This document shows, piece after piece, positions 1-5,647 of a stretch of DNA of 8,367 bases; the first letter of the stretch is position 1, and every line of letters begins with the position of its first letter. A program made the position numbers and the translations under genes. The notes beneath the pieces were generated by a model. It did no database searches, was not told the origin of the DNA, and saw only the letters and a program-made list of their open reading frames with translations. This DNA is from an uncultured Bacteroidota bacterium (GTDB lineage Bacteria > Bacteroidota > Bacteroidia > Bacteroidales > VadinHA17), in assembly GCA_903865465.1 (NCBI GenBank), contig CAIPJU010000607.1, positions 1-8,367 on the forward strand, given 5' to 3'.

Positions 1-60
1 ATGAACAAGCGGGTGAGAAAGCCGAAAATCAAATATAATAAGCAAAAAAATGAGAACTAA
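1..60 (+). CDS. Possible C-terminal end of a rightward gene (partial)
   Basis: Frame 1 is open from the first base to a TAA at 58-60 and encodes 19 residues, about half of them Lys, Arg or Asn (it begins MNKRVRKPKIK). A strongly basic, disordered end like this is common at bacterial C-termini, so this may be the tail of a gene entering from the left. A rightward gene here would converge on the leftward operon, which fits the terminator-like hairpins that fill the space between them. The ATG at position 1 may be chance. Nineteen codons are too few to identify a family or exclude a random open stretch. Confidence 0.3.
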   Translation: MNKRVRKPKIKYNKQKNEN

Positions 61-153
61 ATCTCAATTATATATAATAAAAACTAATTTGCTAATCGAA
101 TATGCACTTAAATGGAACAGGCAGTCACAAAGATCAAATTTACATATTGATTT

Positions 154-230
154 CCCTCCGTGAATTCGTGCTTCCTATATCTCCCAGAGTAAGTAAACAG
201 TAAAACTTACCCGGAGGGCACTTTTTTTTT
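154..230 (+). terminator. Rightward hairpin element ending in a T9 run
   Basis: CCCTCCG at 154-160 is complementary to CGGAGGG at 212-218. Inside this, GTAAGT (189-194) pairs with ACTTAC (205-210) around a 10-base loop. CTCC at 181-184 could compete for GGAG at 213-216. The structure is followed after two or three bases by nine T's (222-230), as expected of rho-independent termination on the plus strand. The outer arms are 51 bases apart, longer than a simple terminator, so this may instead be the structured 3' end of a leader or small RNA. It would end transcripts from a gene stopping at 60. The rest of 61-153 is AT-rich, with no feature seen. Confidence 0.45.
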
Positions 231-234
231 ACAG

Positions 235-273
235 AAACAGGGAGAGGACTTCATGAGAGCCTCTCCCTGTTTT
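235..273. terminator. Strong hairpin terminator at the end of the ABC operon
   Basis: AAACAGGGAGAGG (235-247) and CCTCTCCCTGTTT (260-272) form a perfect 13-bp stem with a 12-base loop. It begins 21 bases past the TAG of the ATPase gene, the last gene of the leftward operon. The stem ends in A's on one side and T's on the other, so it can act in both directions. In the leftward transcript the U stretch is only the three U's of the stem followed by CUGU. In the rightward one it is UUUUAAUU. It therefore probably separates the operon from a convergent gene to the left. Confidence 0.75.
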
Positions 274-293
274 AATTATACAAGGCCTGAGAT

Positions 294-1217
294 CTATTTT
301 CGTTCATTTTTCAGATCTTCCATCATCATCCCCAGCTTATTGACATATTCTGTAAACTCAGTGGAATATCTGACTGAATCATCCCTCTTTTCAGGAAGAT
401 CAATCTTAAAATGGTGCCGAACAGTCGCAGGTCCAGAGCCGAGAATATAAATATCAGAAGAAAGAAATACAGCTTCACTTTCGGAGTGGGTGACAAAAAC
501 GACTGTCGGATCGACTTTGGCATTCTCAAAAATTGAACGGAGGAAAACCTGAATCTGTTTACGGGTAACAGTATCAAGGGCTCCGAAAGGCTCATCCATC
601 AGCAGAATCTGCGGATTGACAACCAGGTTTCGTGCAATGGCAACCCTTTGCAACTGACCTCCCGAGAGAATCGGGTACTTCGCCCATTTTTCTTCATGGC
701 CATCCAATCCGACGACTTTTATCATCTCCATTGCCTTTTCATTGGCTTCACTCTTCGATACACCCTTTAGTATCAGAGGAAGAGCTACATTCTGTAACAC
801 TGTCTTCCACTCAAAGGAGGTATATTGCTGAAAAACCATCGGGATTCTCTCCTTATCTGTCCTTTTCTTGCCATAAATTAATACATCCCCTGAAGTAGGC
901 TTCTGTAAACCTGAGATATAACGGAGAAGTGTTGATTTTCCGCATCCCGATTTACCCATCAGGGTAATGAATTGTCCCTGGTCCTTTATGTCTTTGATAT
1001 CCAGGCTGAAGTCTTTGAATACAACATTAGCCTGTGAAGTGTCGGAATAGACCTGATTAATATTAACAAGGTTGATAACATCTGTCAGGTCGGTGGAAGC
1101 CGGATGATCAGGAGGATTAAGGTTTGTCTCCCCGGAATTATTTTCATTCCTCACCTGGCTTTTTTCAGGTTCGGGAATTGAGCTGTCATCCTGTTTCTGG
1201 AATATGTTTCTCTTCAT
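294..1217 (-). CDS. ABC transporter ATP-binding protein, NitT/TauT (nitrate/taurine/sulfonate) class
   Basis: This 307-aa protein is the nucleotide-binding subunit that would drive the permease encoded just upstream; it would sit on the cytoplasmic face of the inner membrane. All functional motifs are intact: Walker A GKSGCGKST at 88-96, Q-loop around Q130, signature LSGGQ at 184-188, Walker B ILLMDEP at 204-210, D-loop GALD at 212-215 and switch His244. The overall pattern matches the SsuB/TauB/NrtD/CmpD branch, which takes up small anions and sulfonates, but the ATPase does not reveal the substrate. The first 45 or so residues are an extra polar segment rich in Asn, Ser, Glu and Pro ahead of the usual beginning near residue 46; the family normally starts almost directly at the ABC domain. 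The gene starts five bases after the permease TGA, indicating tight co-translation, and it ends the operon. Class is confident; cargo is unknown. Confidence 0.93.
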   Translation of the reverse strand: MKRNIFQKQDDSSIPEPEKSQVRNENNSGETNLNPPDHPASTDLTDVINLVNINQVYSDTSQANVVFKDFSLDIKDIKDQGQFITLMGKSGCGKSTLLRYISGLQKPTSGDVLIYGKKRTDKERIPMVFQQYTSFEWKTVLQNVALPLILKGVSKSEANEKAMEMIKVVGLDGHEEKWAKYPILSGGQLQRVAIARNLVVNPQILLMDEPFGALDTVTRKQIQVFLRSIFENAKVDPTVVFVTHSESEAVFLSSDIYILGSGPATVRHHFKIDLPEKRDDSVRYSTEFTEYVNKLGMMMEDLKNERK

Positions 1218-1222
1218 TACAA

Positions 1223-2035
1223 TCAGGCGTATTTAAATTTAAAGAGCTTCTTATCGAGAAGTTTAAGTAGTTTATCCTGGATAAATCCAATGAAAATAAT
1301 AAGAAGTAATACAGCATAGAGCTGATCGACATGAGAGCCTCGTGAAGTTGCCATGTAAATCATTGAACCCAGTCCACCCTGAGCATTCACCATTTCAGCA
1401 ATCACAATATAAGTCCAGCTTACTGCCACCAGATTTATTACATCCATTGAAAAACGGCTTAGAACTGAAGGGATGTAGAAATGTTTCAGAGTCATCCACG
1501 GGCTTGCATTCAGGGTCCACATGGTTTGCTGAAGCGCCTTTAAATGATCGTCGGTCTCAATATCTTTTATCCTTTGGGCAATTGCGGGAAGGAGATAAAC
1601 AAAAATACCAAATGCCAGAAATTCTACTTTGACACCGAGTCCAAGTCCGAACAGCGCCATAAAGATACCAGTAGTTGCAGGTAGTGGGGTAAAACGGATT
1701 GCCTCAATCTGTTTGCTTACAAGGTTCCTGAAGAAGGGAATCAGACCAATCAGAAAACCCAGTGGTATTGCAAGCAGCATGGCCTGCAGGTAGCCTCCCA
1801 GGTTTATAAAAATAGAATAGCCTGTATTGTATAAAAGACTTCTCTCAACAAATAGGGTTTTATAACATTTGATTACATCGATGGGAGTTGGAAGAATTGT
1901 CGATTTTATCCAGCCAAGTGTCGGTATCAGCCACCAGAAAAAGAGCAGGAGTACCCAACCCAGGATATTTACAGCCAGTGAAGTCTTTTTATCGACCTCA
2001 CCGGCGAACCTGAAAAGATTCTTTAGTATTTCCAT
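1223..2035 (-). CDS. ABC transporter permease, NitT/TauT class (BPD_transp_1)
   Basis: This 270-aa inner-membrane protein is the translocation subunit of the importer. About six hydrophobic helices are visible, near residues 22-40, 75-98, 118-134, 138-154, 198-218 and 237-254. The cytoplasmic coupling (EAA) loop lies at about 165-191 and ends in FYIPSV, matching the I-LP end of the family motif. The W207...AEM...GGLG segment (207-223) is typical of SsuC/TauC/NrtB-like permeases. One deviation is visible: the near-invariant Gly of the EAA loop is Asn176 here (TLNASPW). The gene lies 55 bases after the binding-protein/OmpA gene and 5 bases before the ATPase gene. The 55-base gap has a small palindrome, AGCTT-TT-AAGCT, at 2047-2058, of no clear meaning. 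As a pair with the ATPase it would form a homodimeric permease core. Substrate cannot be read from the sequence. Confidence 0.9.
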   Translation of the reverse strand: MEILKNLFRFAGEVDKKTSLAVNILGWVLLLFFWWLIPTLGWIKSTILPTPIDVIKCYKTLFVERSLLYNTGYSIFINLGGYLQAMLLAIPLGFLIGLIPFFRNLVSKQIEAIRFTPLPATTGIFMALFGLGLGVKVEFLAFGIFVYLLPAIAQRIKDIETDDHLKALQQTMWTLNASPWMTLKHFYIPSVLSRFSMDVINLVAVSWTYIVIAEMVNAQGGLGSMIYMATSRGSHVDQLYAVLLLIIFIGFIQDKLLKLLDKKLFKFKYA

Positions 2036-2090
2036 ATTTAAGGCTAAGCTTTTAAGCTACAGAGTATTATTAAGCAGATTTAATTATTTT

Positions 2091-3644
2091 TTATTTTCCG
2101 AGCAGCTGGAACTCAGTTCTCCTGTTTGCAGCTTTTCCCTCTTCAGTTTTATTGTCAGCAACCGGTTTATCGGGACCATTACCAACGATGACAAACCTGT
2201 TTGGATCGAAATTATAGGTCTTAACCAGGTAATCAGCTACTGATTTTGCACGTTTATAGGAGAGTTGCCGGTTCATATCGGCACCACCTACATTATCGGT
2301 GTTACCTTCAATACGCACTTTCATACCTGCAAATTCAACTGAAATCTGGCCAAGCTGATTTTCGATTTTCTCCTTCATATCGGCTGCAAGAGCCCAGGAG
2401 CCGGTGGCGAAGTTGATTATAACAGGTTTAATGGCAACGGCAGGGGCTTTGGTGTCAGTTGCAGTCGGAGCTGCGAACTGGATCTGTCCTTCAGCTGCAT
2501 GTGCATCGCCCTTCAGATCATTAATACTCTGAACAATACCTGGGTAAGAAGCCTCGGCCCAGGGAACAATATTTGTCAGTTTATTTCCATAACCTGTTTT
2601 ATAAACACGTGCCATTTTTGTATAGAGCTGCTGACCAGTAATCCCTGTGAAATCGGTGCTCAGGCCAAAGAAGTTGATGTTATCACCCATGGTTGCATAA
2701 TGGATCTTCTTCATTCCACCCAGAATGATAGATACATCATCGGGAACCTGGAAGGCTGTCTTGTAGGTCTGGGCGGCATGGGCCATCCTGGCAGCATCTT
2801 TCATCTCTGAGTTAGCTGTGAGCCATGCCCTTGAGAGTTTAATAAAAAGATCTTTTTTCTTTTCCAGAACCTCTTTCCTGGCAATGAAGCCATCCATAAT
2901 AATATTTGGAAGCAGGTCGGTACTTGTCAGAACTTTGGCATCTCTCGATTTTAGGCACTCCTCGTCATCAGGTGACCATACTACAGTTGCGTCAGCATTC
3001 CCGGTAGTGAAAGCTGTTTTGGCAGCAAATGGATCGCCCATTGGCAGGATCTTCACATCCTGTTCGGTCAGTCCGCCTGCTTCGAGTGTTGCATGAAGTA
3101 AGGTATTACTTGGCCAGCCCAGAGCGCAGGCTATTTTCTTTCCTTTCAGGTCGGCAACGGTATTTATTGATTTATCAACGATGAAAACGTCAGCGCCGCG
3201 TGAATCATCAATCTTTAAGAACTGTACAACCGACATTTTCGCAAGGTCACTCGAGCGATCCATTCCAATTGGTGATATATCAGTTGTAGTAAAGATGAAA
3301 TCAAGGTCGCCGTTTTTCAAAGCATCATCCAGCTTTTGCATGTCATCCATTCTGACAGCTTCAAAGGAAAGACCAAACTCTTTGTACATCCTGGAGTTTT
3401 TATTCGGAGCTGCTCCACCGTTCATATCAATACCCGGGGCAAAACCAACGAAGTTGTTGAAACCGGCACGAAGGTCAGCCTTGTTTCCTTTTGAAGCTTT
3501 ATTCATATATGGATAGCCATAATAGACACCTGCTCCTATTATTCCCAGAATAAGAATAAGTACAATGATTTGAAATCCGAAGGTCCATTTTTTTGGAAAT
3601 CCGGGAATTGAAATCCCGGGTTTGTCCTGATAATTAGTTTCCAT
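2091..3644 (-). CDS. Membrane-anchored ABC substrate-binding domain fused to an OmpA-like peptidoglycan-binding domain
   Basis: This 517-aa protein has three parts. Residues 1-22 are short and polar, and one helix (about 23-46) spans the inner membrane, with no lipobox or obvious signal-peptidase site. Residues about 56-378 look like a periplasmic binding protein of the NMT1/SsuA/TauA or PhnD type: VADLKGKKIACALGWPS (163-179), followed by GNADATVVWSP (215-225), is the hallmark pattern. After an Ala/Pro/Thr-rich linker (about 380-407), residues 408-515 form an OmpA C-terminal domain. Its diaminopimelate-binding pair, Asp450 and Arg465, has the same 15-residue spacing as in OmpA, and it closes with NRRTEF. 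In free importers the binding protein is soluble or lipid-anchored. Here it would be tied both to the inner membrane and to the cell wall, next to its own permease and ATPase. Ligand unknown. The domain calls rest on motifs; the exact binding-protein family is less certain. Confidence 0.87.
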   Translation of the reverse strand: METNYQDKPGISIPGFPKKWTFGFQIIVLILILGIIGAGVYYGYPYMNKASKGNKADLRAGFNNFVGFAPGIDMNGGAAPNKNSRMYKEFGLSFEAVRMDDMQKLDDALKNGDLDFIFTTTDISPIGMDRSSDLAKMSVVQFLKIDDSRGADVFIVDKSINTVADLKGKKIACALGWPSNTLLHATLEAGGLTEQDVKILPMGDPFAAKTAFTTGNADATVVWSPDDEECLKSRDAKVLTSTDLLPNIIMDGFIARKEVLEKKKDLFIKLSRAWLTANSEMKDAARMAHAAQTYKTAFQVPDDVSIILGGMKKIHYATMGDNINFFGLSTDFTGITGQQLYTKMARVYKTGYGNKLTNIVPWAEASYPGIVQSINDLKGDAHAAEGQIQFAAPTATDTKAPAVAIKPVIINFATGSWALAADMKEKIENQLGQISVEFAGMKVRIEGNTDNVGGADMNRQLSYKRAKSVADYLVKTYNFDPNRFVIVGNGPDKPVADNKTEEGKAANRRTEFQLLGK

Positions 3645-3688
3645 GTTCTTTATTTAAGGTTGATTCATTCATAATTAACTAAAACGAA

Positions 3689-4810
3689 TTAAAATATATC
3701 ACCCAGCGGACCTGCAGCATTCTTCTCTTCGCGGGTGAGTTTATGGTTTGGATTTGAGATCTTTGCAGGATCAGGAATATCTATCGCACCTGCATCGAGC
3801 TTGTTGCCGATGGAGAGCAATTTTTCGTAGGCCTCATCGCTGTCGAAATTAAAGGCAGTAGTATTTCTTTCCAGATCTTCGAGGTTCTGAGCTGTAAGTG
3901 CAAGGTCTTCAGAGATTCTTCCGGCGACAAATTCAAGAGCATATTCAAGTTTCCAGTTCTGTCCGCCGGGACCAAGGATCTCTTTCAGAATGGCTGTAGC
4001 TCCGCGTGAGGCTGCTGCCATCTCCCAGTCTTTTTTCATAATGTCGATACTCTCCTCAAAATCCTTGATTTTGTTTTCGAGCAGTGTTGCACCAATGGCA
4101 AGTTTACGGTCGAGGTTGGCAAAAATATTGGAACGGGCCGAATATTTGGTTGTCCATTCTATATTTTTCTCCAGGGTTGTATTTGAACGCGTTCCTGCCG
4201 ATGTGGCGTTTATGAACTGTTGCTGAAGTTCAACATATTCATCTGTCTCCTTGATCCCTTCTCCCTTTTCGGAAATCATTTTGTCCATCTGGACTTTTAT
4301 CTCTCCTGCTTTTTTCGTCTGCCGCTGAACTTCAGCTTTCGAATTTTCGGCAACCGTCCTTGTCTCATTCGACATCTGTTCGAAATCGTTGCGGAGCTGC
4401 TTTATCTTGGCTTTATACTTCAGGAACAAATCGTGGGTCTCCCACATCTTACGTTTTTGGTCATCGAGCTCATCGAAAGGATTCCAGCGAATGATGGCCT
4501 TATGAAATCCACGCACTATTCTTCGGAAAAGCTTAAATATTGCAGGAAGAAGTGCTATTACAAGAACGACTGCCAGTATTGAAGCGATTACGGCAAATAC
4601 CTGGCTTAGCGCTGTGAAAACAGCAGGAATTATCCATTTAAATACACCATAACCTATAACACCGATCAAAATCAGACCAATAACGGCTCCGATGGGCTTC
4701 TCGCCTTTTCTCCATTTCCCTAAAGTCTCTTTCCCTTTTTCGACCAGCTTGGCATCATCGAAATATTTCATAATAGGAAGCTGGGTAACTGTTTTTGTTT
4801 CTGTTTGCAT
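3689..4810 (-). CDS. Membrane-hairpin protein with a long helical, coiled-coil-like cytoplasmic domain
   Basis: I do not recognise the family of this 373-aa protein. Residues 1-38 are polar and basic. Two hydrophobic helices follow (about 40-60 and 66-95), separated only by a short turn. Lys/Arg-rich stretches flank both sides (KGKETLGKWRKGEK before, KLFRRIVRGFHK after), so by the positive-inside rule both ends should be cytoplasmic. Residues about 112-335 are highly charged and mostly predicted helical (long Lys/Glu/Gln runs with heptad-like spacing), and the Pro/Asn-rich tail (345-373) is probably flexible. No catalytic motif is seen. It lies 20 bases after the 234-aa coiled-coil gene and 44 before the binding-protein/OmpA gene. 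A scaffold or coupling role between membrane and cytoplasmic partner is inference. It vaguely recalls stress-response coiled-coil proteins, but no PspA or TelA signature was found. Met14 is an alternative start. Confidence 0.82.
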   Translation of the reverse strand: MQTETKTVTQLPIMKYFDDAKLVEKGKETLGKWRKGEKPIGAVIGLILIGVIGYGVFKWIIPAVFTALSQVFAVIASILAVVLVIALLPAIFKLFRRIVRGFHKAIIRWNPFDELDDQKRKMWETHDLFLKYKAKIKQLRNDFEQMSNETRTVAENSKAEVQRQTKKAGEIKVQMDKMISEKGEGIKETDEYVELQQQFINATSAGTRSNTTLEKNIEWTTKYSARSNIFANLDRKLAIGATLLENKIKDFEESIDIMKKDWEMAAASRGATAILKEILGPGGQNWKLEYALEFVAGRISEDLALTAQNLEDLERNTTAFNFDSDEAYEKLLSIGNKLDAGAIDIPDPAKISNPNHKLTREEKNAAGPLGDIF

Positions 4811-4830
4811 AACATCAGATTTTATTGTTT

Positions 4831-5535
4831 TTAAGAAAGATTAGCTTTTATTCCTGCCTCAATATCGACAATGCTTACAAGAACCTGCTCCTTGGCACTT
4901 CGGATTGCACTGATTTTTCTGTCGATATCGATAAACTGACCATTGTATTTCTGATCGATGGCTAATAACTGATTACTCAGTGTGGTTTCCTGGTTGCGCA
5001 GTTCCTGTATCTGCTGGGTAAGCTGGTCTATTTTGCTCCTTGTATCCCTCAGCCCGCTGTCGAGCGAGTTTTTCTCATTGTCTTTATCCGTTTGCAAACC
5101 CTGCTTCTTGGAGCTCCCTTTAGAAACCTCAGCCTCAGCTGTACGCTGCACCAGGTCTTTATAGAACATTGCACTATCAAGCAACTTTGCAGGAGTAAGC
5201 GATTTGTCAATCTTTTGTGCTATCCTGAATACAGTCTTGTAAATATCAGGAGTGGGATTTTGCTTTTCATCAAAGAGCGATTCAGTGAATTCCAGAAAAT
5301 CAAAACCAGGCTGATTGTTCTGGTTTATCAGGTTCTGAAGACGCTGAACAAAATCATCGACGAGTGACTGATCGGGAACTCCGGCAGAAGGCTGGGTAAT
5401 GGCATTGGCCATATAATCAACCTGCATTTTGGGGACAACAGGTTCAGTTTTTTGTGCCTGATTCTCCTGCACTGCGGGGCCTGTATCGCGGAAAAAAAGC
5501 TGCTTAAAACTAAACCCTTTATCTTTTTCTGACAT
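4831..5535 (-). CDS. Soluble coiled-coil protein of unknown family, first gene of the operon
   Basis: This 234-aa protein has no signal peptide and no membrane helix, so it is probably cytoplasmic. It opens with a short aromatic/basic stretch, GFSFKQLFF (7-15), then a Pro/Gln/Val-rich, probably disordered region to about 55. A compact helical part follows (about 56-135), then a charged Lys/Ser/Asp linker (136-158), and finally a predicted coiled coil (about 160-232) with repeated Leu/Ile/Gln heptads. No enzyme motif is visible and I cannot name a family. It precedes the membrane-hairpin protein by 20 bases; two consecutive genes both rich in predicted coiled coil suggest that their products bind each other. 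The start is supported by the preceding AT-rich untranslated leader and promoter-like box. There is no clear ribosome-binding sequence, as is usual in Bacteroidota. Confidence 0.8.
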   Translation of the reverse strand: MSEKDKGFSFKQLFFRDTGPAVQENQAQKTEPVVPKMQVDYMANAITQPSAGVPDQSLVDDFVQRLQNLINQNNQPGFDFLEFTESLFDEKQNPTPDIYKTVFRIAQKIDKSLTPAKLLDSAMFYKDLVQRTAEAEVSKGSSKKQGLQTDKDNEKNSLDSGLRDTRSKIDQLTQQIQELRNQETTLSNQLLAIDQKYNGQFIDIDRKISAIRSAKEQVLVSIVDIEAGIKANLS

Positions 5536-5573
5536 ATTTTACGGATTTATTTTAGTTAGTCATAGACATAGTG

Positions 5574-5597
5574 AATTCTTACAAAATTAAAAGAATT
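5574..5597 (-). promoter_or_regulatory. Candidate Bacteroidetes-type promoter box inside an inverted repeat
   Basis: Read leftward, TAATTTTG (plus-strand positions 5582-5589) matches the Bacteroidetes -7 consensus TAnnTTTG exactly. A start about seven bases on would leave an untranslated leader of roughly 40 bases before the coiled-coil gene. No TTTG -33 element is seen at the right distance. The box lies in the 10-base loop of a 7-bp inverted repeat, AATTCTT (5574-5580) and AAGAATT (5591-5597), which could be an operator. The surrounding 112-bp gap is very AT-rich, so chance matches are easy. No GC-rich terminator for the upstream GH2 gene is visible in this gap. Confidence 0.4.
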
Positions 5598-5647
5598 TTG
5601 ACTGCATCCCTTTTTAATTAAAGAATTTAAGAAGATGAATAAGAATT

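Larger units (their letters stand above)
294..5535 (-). other. Predicted five-gene operon: coiled-coil pair, anchored binding protein-OmpA fusion, ABC permease and ATPase
   Basis: Five leftward genes are separated by only 20, 44, 55 and 5 bases, with no terminator-like stem between them. The strong hairpin at 235-273 follows the last gene and a promoter-like box sits before the first. This supports one transcript. The importer core is complete within the set (binding domain, permease, ATPase), so the two coiled-coil proteins are extra parts rather than missing subunits. There are no regulators, outer-membrane receptors or metabolic enzymes in the unit, so neither the substrate nor the trigger can be inferred from the neighbours. 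Confidence 0.75.

Noticed and set aside
253..450. A 65-codon plus-strand open frame starting in the terminator loop
   Set aside because: Its ATG sits in the loop of the 13-bp hairpin and most of it overlaps the ATPase gene on the other strand; no supporting signal.
2036..2090. AGCTTTTAAGCT palindrome as terminator or operator between the binding-protein and permease genes
   Set aside because: The stem is only 5 bp with a 2-base loop and has no T run; it is compatible with chance in AT-rich DNA.
1869..2243. A 124-codon open frame on the plus strand across the permease/binding-protein junction
   Set aside because: It runs antisense to two well-supported genes, and its translation has no recognisable domain; it is a shadow of their codon use.
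4220..4582. A 120-codon plus-strand open frame with hydrophobic composition
   Set aside because: It lies entirely antisense to the membrane-hairpin gene; its Phe/Leu-rich sequence follows from Lys/Glu codons read in reverse.
3689..4810. PspA/ESCRT-III or TelA identity for the membrane-hairpin protein
   Set aside because: It shares only long charged helices; I could see no family-specific motif, and PspA lacks a two-helix membrane hairpin.
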